Source: Paenibacillus sp. H1-7 (GTDB lineage Bacteria; Bacillota; Bacilli; Paenibacillales; NBRC-103111). From it: a DNA stretch of 64,000 bases. Where the stretch lies: NCBI RefSeq assembly GCF_022354825.1, contig NZ_CP031168.1:3225501-3289500 (forward strand). Direction: 5' to 3'. Positions 1 through 7,527 of the stretch are shown in pieces (positions within the stretch are counted from its first letter, which is position 1; each line of letters opens with the position of its first letter). Both the position numbers and the translations under genes were made by a program. The notes beneath the pieces were generated by a model. The model made no database searches, was not told where the DNA came from, and saw nothing but the letters and a program-made list of their open reading frames with translations.

Positions 1-275
1 GCGACGCCGCGGAAACCGCCATGACGACAGGCATGATATGGGGCCTGAAATCATCGCTGTTAGGCTTCTTGTTCCGGTTCATACAGCTTGAAACCAAACC
101 GGCTATTCAAGTTGTTCCTCAATACAACGCAGTAGCCTTTGCCTCGGAAATTCAGGTTTTTCTGAAAATACGGGTATGGTATGTAATCATGGCCGGCATT
201 CAATTGCTGTTCCGCATTTTGAAGGTTAAAGGCGGCTTGAAGCGCTGGAGAAGCGTGTTGTTCAAAACCTCCTGA
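1..275 (+). CDS. DUF2953 family protein, C-terminal fragment
   Basis: The reading frame is open from the window edge (first full codon at base 3) to the TGA ending at 275, so this is the 3' end of a longer gene. The visible 90 or so residues contain a DAAETAM-like stretch, a hydrophobic amphipathic stretch and a basic C-terminus. They resemble the end of the DUF2953 (YtfI) proteins, which lie directly upstream of ytfJ in many spore formers, as here. DUF2953 proteins have no established function. The ATG at 21 is internal, because the frame is open upstream of it. The family call rests on remembered sequence pattern and on synteny. Confidence 0.7.
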   Translation, partial: DAAETAMTTGMIWGLKSSLLGFLFRFIQLETKPAIQVVPQYNAVAFASEIQVFLKIRVWYVIMAGIQLLFRILKVKGGLKRWRSVLFKTS

Positions 276-276
276 C

Positions 277-297
277 CCGTTTCTTCGCAAACGGGAA
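277..297 (+). other. Short hairpin after the DUF2953 gene
   Basis: CCCGTTT and AAACGGG form a perfect 7-bp stem with a 6-nt loop immediately after the stop codon at 275. No T-run follows, so this is more likely an intercistronic mRNA hairpin than a strong terminator. Confidence 0.35.
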
Positions 298-408
298 CTG
301 CCCGGCTGGATAGATATTACCGTACATACCCTCTCCCGCTTCGGGATATGCTATAGGTGCAAACGGAATCCTTTTGTATAAGTGTTCAGCAGAAACGGAG
401 GAGATCAA

Positions 409-888
409 ATGTCATCACATCCAATCGAAGGCTTAATGAAAGTCGCAATGGAAAATATAAAAGAAATGGTCGATGTCAATACCATTGTCGGCGATCCGGT
501 TGAAACGCCTGACGGCAGCGTCATTATGCCGATATCTAAGGTAGGCTTTGGTTTTGCGGCCGGGGGCAGCGAGTTTGTATCCGATGATTCCGGCAACGGA
601 ACGAGCCGCAACGATTCCATGAACGCTCATGTTTCACTTCCGTTTGGCGGCGGCAGCGGCGGCGGCGTTTCGATTACTCCGATTGCTTTCTTGGTTGTAG
701 GCAAGCATGGAGTGAAGATCGTACCTCTTGACAATCAAACGCATTTGCTGGAGCGATTGATCGATTCGGCGCCAACTGTTGTTGACCGGATCCAAAGCAT
801 GATGAAGAATTCGAAGACAGGTGTTAACACAGCCGAAAACGGAACTCATGTTACCAACAACATCGAGAACCAGAATTTTATCGTTTAA
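409..888 (+). CDS. ytfJ: GerW family sporulation protein YtfJ
   Basis: The product has 159 residues. YtfJ/GerW proteins are made in the forespore and are needed for normal spore germination; their biochemical role is unclear. The sequence shows the family pattern: an N-terminal helix (HPIEGLMKVAMENIKEMVD), a central PISKVGFGFAAGGSEF segment, a glycine-rich run (GGGSGGGVS) and then ITPIAFLVV. The ATG at 409 was chosen because GGAGGAG lies 6-8 bases upstream; a GTG at 382 in the same frame lacks a comparable site. The gene follows the DUF2953 gene, the same pair as ytfI-ytfJ in B. subtilis. Expression late in sporulation is expected from the family, but I could not define a promoter with confidence. 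Confidence 0.9.
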   Translation: MSSHPIEGLMKVAMENIKEMVDVNTIVGDPVETPDGSVIMPISKVGFGFAAGGSEFVSDDSGNGTSRNDSMNAHVSLPFGGGSGGGVSITPIAFLVVGKHGVKIVPLDNQTHLLERLIDSAPTVVDRIQSMMKNSKTGVNTAENGTHVTNNIENQNFIV

Positions 889-916
889 TAGGGTAGGATG
901 GAATAATCAGGTTAGA

Positions 917-950
917 GAAGCTGCTCATTCGTGGGCGGCTTTCTTACGTT
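917..950 (+). terminator. Probable intrinsic terminator after ytfJ
   Basis: GAAGCTGCTC (917-926) pairs with GGGCGGCTTTC (933-943) through about ten pairs including G-T wobbles. The T-run after it is short and interrupted, so termination is plausible but weak. Confidence 0.4.
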
Positions 951-1030
951 ACTTGTCCAAAAATTCGTTGCTCTTTGAAATAGTTTCTTTTATATTTAAG
1001 CTAAAAGCATGAAGTGAAAGAGGTTTTTTT

Positions 1031-2116
1031 GTGCGGTTATTGCCAACGCGATCTTGCATTCCAGGTATGAGGCTCGGCAAGTGCATCTTTAATGAGGACG
1101 GCATCATCCTGCTGAACGAGCATGTGGAGCTGACTCAAGGGCTGCTCAATCGGCTTCAGAATCTGGGTATCGATTTTGTTTATGTCGAGGATGAAGCGAC
1201 GGACGATATAGTAGTAGAAGATCCGATTTCCGATGAGACCCGGGTCAAAGCACTCGCTGAAATAAGAAGCAACTTCCGTATCGTGATGGAAGGCAGCAGT
1301 AAAGCGAAATTTTCCAAAAGCCCCTACATGGGCAAAGCCTTTAACAACGTTATCAAAATGATTATGGATGATCTGGATTCCCGGGAAGACACGATGATCA
1401 TGCTAATGAACATGAACGTGCTGAATAACTACTTGTACCAGCATTCGTTGAACGTGTGCATTTATGCGACGATGCTCGGGATGGCTCATGGATATGGCCG
1501 TGATGAATTGACGACACTTTCTCTTGGGGCGCTGCTCCACGATATTGGCAAGACCAAGATCAATCCGGACATCATCAAGAAGCCGGGGCCATTATCTCCT
1601 GCAGAGCTAGCCGAGGTACAGAAGCACGCCGAGCACGGCTTTAAACTATTGAAGGACGAGCCCAACATTCCGCTGCTTGCCGCGCACTGCGCGTTTCAGC
1701 ATCACGAACGGTTGGATGGCTCCGGCTATCCTCGCGGCATCAGCGGCAATGAGATTCACGATTACGCCAAATGGATCGCCATCGTCGACAGCTACGATGC
1801 CATGACGACTCACAGGCCACACCGGTTGGCGATGCTGCCGCATCAGGCTATGGAGATTTTGTTCGCCGGCGTCGGAACGCTCTATGATCATAAGAAGGTG
1901 GCCTTGTTCCGGGATAATGTCGCGATTTACCCTTTGGGGCTTTCGGTAGAGCTCAGTACCGGGGAGCGGGGCGTAGTGGTGCGAATTAATCCGGCGGTTC
2001 CTCAGCGTCCGGTAATCCGGATTTTGGAGAACGAAGCCAAAGAGAGATTGTCACAGCCTTACGAGATTGATTTATCGGAGAAGCTGACGCTGTTTATAAA
2101 CCGCGTGGACGAATGA
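1031..2116 (+). CDS. HD-GYP domain cyclic-di-GMP phosphodiesterase
   Basis: The product has 361 residues. HD-GYP proteins hydrolyse cyclic di-GMP. Residues 1-95 form an N-terminal domain (MRLLPTRSCIPGMRLGKCIF start, typical of Firmicute HD-GYP proteins). The HD-GYP domain covers about 125-300, with His138, the HD pair His170-Asp171, His224-His225, the GYP motif in DGSGYPRG (229-236) and Asp256 in DAMT. All key metal-binding motifs are present, so activity is expected. There is no membrane segment or receiver domain, so the protein is probably cytosolic. The start is GTG with GAAAGAGG about 8 bases upstream. The gene stands alone, 27 bp ahead of the SRAP gene, and the two may be cotranscribed. 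Confidence 0.9.
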   Translation: MRLLPTRSCIPGMRLGKCIFNEDGIILLNEHVELTQGLLNRLQNLGIDFVYVEDEATDDIVVEDPISDETRVKALAEIRSNFRIVMEGSSKAKFSKSPYMGKAFNNVIKMIMDDLDSREDTMIMLMNMNVLNNYLYQHSLNVCIYATMLGMAHGYGRDELTTLSLGALLHDIGKTKINPDIIKKPGPLSPAELAEVQKHAEHGFKLLKDEPNIPLLAAHCAFQHHERLDGSGYPRGISGNEIHDYAKWIAIVDSYDAMTTHRPHRLAMLPHQAMEILFAGVGTLYDHKKVALFRDNVAIYPLGLSVELSTGERGVVVRINPAVPQRPVIRILENEAKERLSQPYEIDLSEKLTLFINRVDE

Positions 2117-2143
2117 GTTGGAGAAGGGAGATGGGGGAAAGCC

Positions 2144-2824
2144 ATGTGCGGACGATACACGGTTACCGTTACGATGGAAGAGCTGATGCTGCACTTTATG
2201 CTGGGCAACTCTTTTCAATACAGTCCCCGATACAACATCGCCCCGGGTCAATGGATTCCAGCCATCATCGGCAGTGAAGCTGCGGATCAACGCCGCATAG
2301 GCGAGCTTAGATGGGGGCTTGTGCCGCATTGGTCCAAGGAGGAGAAAGGCGGAGCGCAGCCGATCAATCTGCGTGCGGAAACCGTTGCCGAGAAGCCTTC
2401 TTTTCAGCAGCTGTTAACCCGGAAAAGATGCCTCATTCCAGCCGACGGCTTTTACGAATGGAAAAAATCCGGAAATGTCAAGCAGCCGGTCCGCTTTATC
2501 ATGAAAGACCAGTCGTTGTTCGGAATGGCCGCTCTGTACGATACGTGGATTCAGCCGGACGGCGGGAAGCTGCATACCTGTACGATCATTACTACGGAAC
2601 CGAATCCGCTTGTGGCCGAAGTTCATAACCGGATGCCCGTCATTTTGCCTCGCGAAGCGGAGAGCCTTTGGCTGGACCGGTCCGTGACAGAAGCCAAAAA
2701 GCTGATCCCTTTGCTGCAAACCTTTCCCGAGGAGCAAATGAGGGCGTATGAAGTCGACCGGAAAGTAGGCAATTCCCGGTACGACGAGGCGGATTGTATC
2801 GAGCCTTTACAAGCGCTTTGGTAA
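2144..2824 (+). CDS. SRAP domain protein (YedK/HMCES family)
   Basis: The product has 226 residues, the usual length for SRAP proteins. These proteins form a covalent thiazolidine crosslink with abasic sites in single-stranded DNA and so shield stalled forks from breakage. The required Cys2 follows the initiator Met (MCGRYT). Other conserved positions visible are Asn75 in NLRAET, Glu105 in GFYEW and His161 in HNRMPVIL. The initiator Met must be removed to expose Cys2, which fixes the start at 2144. A GGGGGAAAG-type ribosome binding site precedes it. An intrinsic terminator follows. Function is assigned from the family. Confidence 0.93.
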   Translation: MCGRYTVTVTMEELMLHFMLGNSFQYSPRYNIAPGQWIPAIIGSEAADQRRIGELRWGLVPHWSKEEKGGAQPINLRAETVAEKPSFQQLLTRKRCLIPADGFYEWKKSGNVKQPVRFIMKDQSLFGMAALYDTWIQPDGGKLHTCTIITTEPNPLVAEVHNRMPVILPREAESLWLDRSVTEAKKLIPLLQTFPEEQMRAYEVDRKVGNSRYDEADCIEPLQALW

Positions 2825-2836
2825 CAAAGCTTACAT

Positions 2837-2875
2837 AAAACCTGTATGGCACTTAGCTGCCGTACAGGTTTTTTT
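2837..2875 (+). terminator. Intrinsic terminator after the SRAP gene
   Basis: AACCTGTATGGCA and GCCGTACAGGTT form a strong stem with a short loop, followed by seven T residues. It separates the SRAP gene from the dacB operon. The stretch from 2876 to 3010 is AT-rich and shows nothing else I can assign. Confidence 0.88.
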
Positions 2876-3011
2876 GCATATATAGAATTTATAAAATAGG
2901 GGCTCTCCGCAAAGTATCTGATTGACTTCGAAGCCAAAGTTCCGCTTTGTGGGGTTATTTTGTGCTGCCGGCGCATTCGGCCGAATGAGTCCTTTCTCAA
3001 TCAGACATTGG

Positions 3012-3040
3012 ACATAACCTAGGTGGATAAGCATATACAT
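3012..3040 (+). promoter_or_regulatory. Possible sigma-E promoter of the dacB operon
   Basis: ACATAAC (3012-3018) and CATATACAT (3032-3040) resemble a sigma-E -35 and -10 with 13 bp between them, the spacing also seen upstream of spoIVA in this window. In B. subtilis dacB-spmA-spmB is a sigma-E operon. The -35 match is partial, so this is a weak prediction. Confidence 0.35.
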
Positions 3041-3120
3041 GTACAAGATGGCAGAATGCGGTTGAGAAGCGTGCCATGTTCTCGCCGAGTGTATAACGGT
3101 GTAGGAGGAACGATAGCCAC

Positions 3121-4296
3121 ATGAAAAGATGGGTTTCATTTTGTATGGCGGGAATATTGTCTGCTGCCGTGCTGATTTGGCCGTTTACGGTACAAGCTGC
3201 TCCGCCGTCGGTTAGTACGAATGCGGAAACGGCCGCATTGATTGATGTGACCTCAGGACGGATATTGTACAGCAAGCAGGGAGACAAGCCGATGCGGATC
3301 GCCAGCTTGACCAAGATCATGACGGCTATAGTTGCTATCGAGCACGGCAACCTGTCGGATATGGTCAGAGTGAGCAAAAACGCGTTCGGCAAGGAAGGCT
3401 CCTCGATCTACTTGAAGCTGGATGAGGAAATGAGCTTGAATAACTTGCTGTACGGGATGATGCTGCGCTCGGGCAACGACGCTGCAACGGCGATTGCAGA
3501 GCATGTGGGGGGCACTGTCGAGGGCTTCGCTTACATGATGAACGAAAAGGCGCGCATGATCGGCATGGAGCGAACGACCTTCAAAAACCCTCACGGCCTC
3601 GATGCCGACGGCCACTTGTCTACAGCGAACGATATGGCAAAGCTTGCCGCTTATGCGCTTCATAATCCGGTGTTCCAGGAAATTGTCAAAACAAAGGTGA
3701 AAAAAGCCCCCAATCCTAACGATCCATGGGATTATACGTGGCTGAACAAAAATAAGATGCTGAACATGTACGATGGTGCCGACGGCGTTAAAACAGGCTA
3801 TACGAAGACGGCAAAGCGGTGCCTCGTCTCCTCGGCAACCCGCAACGGACAGCAGTTGGCCGTGGTCACTTTAAACGACGGCGACGATTGGGCTGATCAT
3901 GCCAAGCTGCTCGATTACGGGTTCCAAAATTACCCTCTTCAGAAGGTGATCGGCAAGGGAGACCCCGTGGAAGGCACGGAGTACGTAGCGGGCACTACCT
4001 TTATGTATCCGGTGCTGGATTCCGAGAAAGGGCAGTTCACTTCCAAAGTACAGCTGAACGCCGCGAATTCCATCAACAATAGACTAGGAGAGGCCGGAAA
4101 GCTTCAGCTTAGCTTAAGCGGCAAGCCTATAGGCAGCATTCCTGTGTATACCAAAGGAAGCCCGCGGCTGAAGCTGCCCGAGCGGCCGGCTTTTACGTTC
4201 AACCAGTCCGATAAACCGGTAGTGGGCTTTGCCGATAAATGGCTGTATACGATCCAGTTCCTGGTTCGCGTCCTGTTCACCGGCCGATCTGTATAA
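3121..4296 (+). CDS. dacB: Sporulation D-alanyl-D-alanine carboxypeptidase DacB
   Basis: The product has 391 residues. It is a penicillin-binding protein of the DacB/DacF class that trims the terminal D-Ala from peptidoglycan stem peptides and limits crosslinking in the spore cortex. An N-terminal signal peptide runs to about residue 26 (VQAA). The serine-protease-like motifs are SLTK (Ser62-Lys65), SGN (117-119) and KTG (224-226), all intact. Residues from about 290 form the C-terminal beta-rich domain. GGAGGAACG precedes the ATG. The gene is followed by spmA and spmB, the same operon as in B. subtilis, which supports the sporulation role over vegetative dacA. Confidence 0.92.
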   Translation: MKRWVSFCMAGILSAAVLIWPFTVQAAPPSVSTNAETAALIDVTSGRILYSKQGDKPMRIASLTKIMTAIVAIEHGNLSDMVRVSKNAFGKEGSSIYLKLDEEMSLNNLLYGMMLRSGNDAATAIAEHVGGTVEGFAYMMNEKARMIGMERTTFKNPHGLDADGHLSTANDMAKLAAYALHNPVFQEIVKTKVKKAPNPNDPWDYTWLNKNKMLNMYDGADGVKTGYTKTAKRCLVSSATRNGQQLAVVTLNDGDDWADHAKLLDYGFQNYPLQKVIGKGDPVEGTEYVAGTTFMYPVLDSEKGQFTSKVQLNAANSINNRLGEAGKLQLSLSGKPIGSIPVYTKGSPRLKLPERPAFTFNQSDKPVVGFADKWLYTIQFLVRVLFTGRSV

Positions 4297-4328
4297 GTTC
4301 ATGAACTAGAAAGAAAGGGGCTCGGTTT

Positions 4329-4949
4329 ATGGTCAATCTGATCTGGCTGTTCTTCATCGTTGCCGGCTTTGCCGTCGCAGCCTTTCAAGGGAACATCGAG
4401 GTAGTAACCCAAGCGGCTTTTGACGGGGCCAAGAGCGGCGTTACCGTCTGCTTCGGGCTGATCAGCGTGATGGTGTTCTGGCTCGGAATGATGCGTATTG
4501 CCGAAGACGCCGGATTGCTGCAGAAGCTGGCTGTGCTGCTCGGGCCCATTGTACGCTTCTTATTCCCGAGCGTCCCTAAGGATCACCCCGCTCTGGGCTA
4601 CATCATGTCCAATATGAGCGCCAACATATTGGGACTCGGCAATGCAGCTACTCCGATGGGAATTAAAGCGATGCAGGAGCTGCAGCTGCTGAATCCCGAC
4701 AAGGATGTGGCGAGTCCTGCGATGTGCACGCTGCTTGCCTTGAACACGGCCAGCATAACGCTGATCCCGACGACGCTGATTGCCATCCGAATGAACTACA
4801 ATTCGGTCAATCCGGCGGAAATCGTCGGTACGACGCTGATGGCCACGGCGATCTCCACGCTCGCTGCCATTCTGGTCGATAAATGGTACCGGCGCAAGAG
4901 CCGGTTTATTACGGGAAGGCCTCCTGTCAATCCGAAAGGGAAAGGATGA
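4329..4949 (+). CDS. spmA: Spore maturation protein A
   Basis: The product has 206 residues and is an integral membrane protein with about four to five hydrophobic segments (for example residues 1-18, 30-55 and 125-150). It belongs to the nucleoside-recognition (Gate) family. SpmA acts with SpmB in dehydration of the forespore core; the transported molecule is not established. Conserved stretches include NMSANILGLGNAATPMG and LNTASITLIPTT. AAAGGGG lies just upstream of the ATG. It lies 32 bp after dacB and 6 bp before spmB. Confidence 0.93.
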   Translation: MVNLIWLFFIVAGFAVAAFQGNIEVVTQAAFDGAKSGVTVCFGLISVMVFWLGMMRIAEDAGLLQKLAVLLGPIVRFLFPSVPKDHPALGYIMSNMSANILGLGNAATPMGIKAMQELQLLNPDKDVASPAMCTLLALNTASITLIPTTLIAIRMNYNSVNPAEIVGTTLMATAISTLAAILVDKWYRRKSRFITGRPPVNPKGKG

Positions 4950-4955
4950 TCCGAC

Positions 4956-5489
4956 TTGTACTCGTTCGTCAGTTTAATCTCCGCATGGGCCATTCCGGTG
5001 ATCATCGTGTTCATCCCTTTGTTTGCCGCTTACCGCAAGGTTCCCGTCTACGAATCGTTCGTAGACGGGGCTAAGGACGGCTTCGATACCGCGATCCGGA
5101 TTATTCCGCACCTGGTCGGCATGATGGTAGCCATCAGCGTGTTCCGCGCGTCCGGAGCCATGGAGCTGATGATCGGCTGGATCCGCCCGTTATGCGCCAT
5201 GCTCGGCATTCCGAGCGAGGTGCTGCCTTTGGCCATTCTGCGACCTATCACCGGTGCGGGCTCGCTTGCTTTTACCACCGACTTAATGCAGCAATTCGGT
5301 CCGGATTCGATGATCGGACGAATCGCCTCGACCATCCAGGGCAGTACGGACACGACGATGTACGTGATTACCGTTTATTTCGGAGCTATCGGCATCCGCA
5401 AAGCCAGCTACGCTCTAAAGGTAGGACTGATTTCCGATGCGGTCGGCTTCATTGCCTCCATCGTCATCTGTTATTTGGTATTTGCCTAG
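4956..5489 (+). CDS. spmB: Spore maturation protein B
   Basis: The product has 177 residues and is a multi-spanning membrane protein of the same Gate fold as SpmA. Conserved features are FVDGAKDGFDTAIRIIPHLV near residues 35-55 and LRPITGAGSLAF near 95-106. The start is TTG with AAAGGG about 13 bases upstream, and translation may be coupled to spmA, which ends 6 bases before it. Together with SpmA it is needed for low water content and heat resistance of spores. Confidence 0.93.
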   Translation: MYSFVSLISAWAIPVIIVFIPLFAAYRKVPVYESFVDGAKDGFDTAIRIIPHLVGMMVAISVFRASGAMELMIGWIRPLCAMLGIPSEVLPLAILRPITGAGSLAFTTDLMQQFGPDSMIGRIASTIQGSTDTTMYVITVYFGAIGIRKASYALKVGLISDAVGFIASIVICYLVFA

Positions 5490-5548
5490 AACCCCTGTTT
5501 TTCTCCGCACATATACTGTACCAGCCAGACAAAGCAGAGGTGAGCTGT

Positions 5549-5890
5549 GTGCAGTATTACGGAATTATCATTCATCACTCCGCCTGTTCCTCGATTAACG
5601 GCAAGGGCTACGATTATTTTATAACCCGAGACGGTTCCATCATTCCATCCTCTGACAAGACCGATCCCCTTTACATTCATATTTGCGTGGAGGGAAACTT
5701 CTCCGCGCCCCGCACCCATTTGACGCCAGCCGAGCAAGAGCAGTTTTTCGTATTGAATAAATTGATCATTCGCCTTGCGGAAGTGTACCGGTTCGAGCCG
5801 GATGATCTGTTTCCGCACGATATTTCGTGTCCAGGTCCGCTTTTTCCTTGGTCTCAGCTTGTGATTTCACCTGAGGATAGGTATCATTAG
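5549..5890 (+). CDS. Minimal N-acetylmuramoyl-L-alanine amidase-like protein
   Basis: The product is predicted at 113 residues with no signal peptide. It resembles a shortened Amidase_2/PGRP domain: IIIHHSA (His9-His10) matches the first zinc ligand, KGYDYFITRDG matches the beta-hairpin, YIHICVEGNF matches the second conserved strand, and PHDISCPGPLFPW (His90, Cys94) matches the last zinc-binding motif. The usual YH pair is YD here. GTG at 5549 was chosen because AGAGGTGAG lies just upstream; an in-frame GTG at 5540 is possible. It follows spmB by 59 bp and precedes rluB by 21 bp, so it is probably in the dacB-spmAB transcript. It may act on peptidoglycan or only bind it; without an export signal its place of action is unclear. 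Confidence 0.7.
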   Translation: MQYYGIIIHHSACSSINGKGYDYFITRDGSIIPSSDKTDPLYIHICVEGNFSAPRTHLTPAEQEQFFVLNKLIIRLAEVYRFEPDDLFPHDISCPGPLFPWSQLVISPEDRYH

Positions 5891-5911
5891 GGTTGAGGTG
5901 AAGAGAGTCCA

Positions 5912-6658
5912 ATGGAACGATTACAAAAAGTGTTGGCAGAAGCGGGAGTGGCCTCCCGGAGAAAATGTGAAGAATTGATCACCGCAGGCCGCGTGCAGGT
6001 GAACGATAAAGTGGTAACCGAATTAGGGGTTAAGGTCGACGCTCAGAAGGATGTTATTCAGGTTGACGGAAAGGTAATCCGGCAGCAGAAAAAAGTATAT
6101 GTGCTGTTCAATAAGCCGAAAGGGGTTATTACGAGCGCGTCCGACCCGGCAGGCAGAAAAATCGTAACGGATTATATGAAGGATATCAAAGAACGGATCT
6201 ATCCGATCGGAAGATTGGATTACGATACGGAAGGGCTGCTGCTGCTTACGAATGACGGGGAGTTTGCGAACCTGTTGACGCACCCTAAGCATCACGTTCC
6301 TCGTACATATCATGCTACGGTCAAAGGCGTGCCCCACGGCTCCCTGCTGGACAAGCTGAGAGACGGGATCGAGCTGGAGGACGGCATGACGGCTCCTGCC
6401 GAAGTGGAATATTACGATGTTAAAGAGGAAACTAATGAAACTATCGTAACGATTACGATTTATGAAGGGCGCAACCGTCAAGTAAGAAGAATGTTCGACG
6501 CCATTCAATTTCCCGTGATCAAGCTCAGGCGCGTACAATTCGGCCATATTCCGTTAACGGGAGTGCCTCGGGGCAAATACCGGTTTTTGAAGCCGCAGGA
6601 AGTGAAGGAACTCACCGATAGCGCTCTCAAGACACATAAAATTCAAAAAGGGAAATAA
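5912..6658 (+). CDS. rluB: 23S rRNA pseudouridine synthase RluB
   Basis: The product has 248 residues. An N-terminal S4 RNA-binding domain (MERLQKVLAEAGVASRRKCE, residues 1-60) is followed by the RsuA/RluB catalytic domain. The catalytic Asp lies in GRLDYDTEGLLLLTNDG around residue 102, and EGRNRQVRRM near 185 is also conserved. RluB modifies a uridine in helix 80-89 of 23S rRNA in E. coli; the B. subtilis orthologue occupies the same place between spmB and resA. GGTTGAGGTGAAGAG precedes the ATG. Confidence 0.92.
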   Translation: MERLQKVLAEAGVASRRKCEELITAGRVQVNDKVVTELGVKVDAQKDVIQVDGKVIRQQKKVYVLFNKPKGVITSASDPAGRKIVTDYMKDIKERIYPIGRLDYDTEGLLLLTNDGEFANLLTHPKHHVPRTYHATVKGVPHGSLLDKLRDGIELEDGMTAPAEVEYYDVKEETNETIVTITIYEGRNRQVRRMFDAIQFPVIKLRRVQFGHIPLTGVPRGKYRFLKPQEVKELTDSALKTHKIQKGK

Positions 6659-6684
6659 GCGTATGCGGTAAATTTCGCTATAAT
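6657..6684 (+). promoter_or_regulatory. Probable resA promoter (-10 element)
   Basis: TATAAT at 6679-6684 lies 41 bp before the resA ATG, with only a weak -35 (TAAGCG) 17 bp upstream. A weak -35 would fit an activated promoter such as a ResD-dependent one, but no ResD site was identified. Confidence 0.4.
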
Positions 6685-6724
6685 GAGGATAGACTCGACT
6701 AGAGATCGTTTGAGGTGGGGAACA

Positions 6725-7258
6725 ATGGGAAAAAATAAACGTTGGGTACAGCTGGCTATTTTTACGGTGGTCATTGTAATCGGGGCGCTGACCCTGATCA
6801 ACAATTTGTATGCGACAGACAAGAAGCCTGTCGAAGGCTCCAAAGCTCCGGATTTCACCCTCGTCGGCCTGGACGGCAAGCAGCATCAGCTATCCGAGTA
6901 TAAGGGAAAGACGGTTATGGTAAACTTCTGGGGAACCTTCTGTCCACCCTGTAAAGACGAGATGCCGGCAATTCAGCACCAGTACGACAAGCTGAACAAG
7001 CAGAACGCGGAGTTTCTGGCATTGAATTTGGGTGAAAGCAAAATTACCGTTCAAAGCTTCGTTGATCAGTATAAGATTAATTTCCCGATCCTGCTGGACG
7101 ATAAGGAAGAAGTGCGTAAGCGGTATGGCGTCATGCAATATCCAACGACGTTTTTTATTGACCCGGAGGGCAAGATAGCCAAGATTCGGATCGGGGAAAT
7201 GGATGAAGCGTTCATTGAGCAGACTATGGCTTCCATCCAGGGAGCAAGCGGCAAATAA
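6725..7258 (+). CDS. resA: Thiol-disulfide oxidoreductase ResA
   Basis: The product has 177 residues. ResA reduces the disulfide in apocytochrome c so that heme can be attached outside the cytoplasmic membrane. A single N-terminal membrane anchor (about residues 9-28) precedes a thioredoxin fold with the active site Cys73-Pro-Pro-Cys76 (FCPPCKDEMP), and the cis-Pro motif is in YPTTFFID. The ATG at 6725 follows GAGGTGGGG; a longer frame from 6683 would start inside the promoter -10. The resABC-resDE order is as in B. subtilis, but here 269 bp with a structured repeat separate resA from resB. Confidence 0.93.
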   Translation: MGKNKRWVQLAIFTVVIVIGALTLINNLYATDKKPVEGSKAPDFTLVGLDGKQHQLSEYKGKTVMVNFWGTFCPPCKDEMPAIQHQYDKLNKQNAEFLALNLGESKITVQSFVDQYKINFPILLDDKEEVRKRYGVMQYPTTFFIDPEGKIAKIRIGEMDEAFIEQTMASIQGASGK

Positions 7259-7310
7259 ACGCCGGCTTGTCCCGCAACGGCTGGCAGCTTAAGGAGAACA
7301 GTGCCGGGAA

Positions 7311-7347
7311 AGCAAACGCGCTGGCTCTGCGGAGCGAGTTCGTTTGC
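7311..7347 (+). repeat. Inverted repeat upstream of the hairpin element
   Basis: GCAAACG (7311-7317) and CGTTTGC (7341-7347) form a perfect 7-bp stem with a 23-nt loop. It abuts the covarying hairpin element that begins at 7349 and may be part of the same folded unit. Confidence 0.5.
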
Positions 7348-7348
7348 T

Positions 7349-7421
7349 TGCCGCCTTTGAAAATGGGTAATTGCCGGAGACATCCATATTAAATTACCCA
7401 TTTTCAATGTCGGCCGGAGGC
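7349..7421 (+). repeat. Covarying hairpin element, copy 1 (resA-resB)
   Basis: This 73-nt element has a perfect 15-bp stem (7358-7372 with 7392-7406), a 19-nt loop and outer arms GCCGCC and GGAGGC that pair with one G-A mismatch. A second copy lies at 22849-22920. The flanks TGCCGCCTTTGAAA and CGGCCGGAGGC are shared, while three stem base pairs differ in a compensatory way (A-T to T-A, T-A to C-G, A-T to T-A). It may be a structured RNA or a dispersed palindromic repeat. It lies 106 bp upstream of resB. Confidence 0.75.
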
Positions 7422-7527
7422 GCTTCCTTTTCCAATCGGATGTTTCAACGACCGTCCGGAGCTTCCCTACGTATGCTTTCGAAGTCGAAGTAAGCTTTTC
7501 TAAGAGAAAGGTGCTCAGGAGGACATC

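Noticed and set aside
5192..5548. Upstream extension of the amidase-like frame inside spmB
   Set aside because: It is out of frame with spmB and lacks homology; the amidase-like motifs begin only after 5549.
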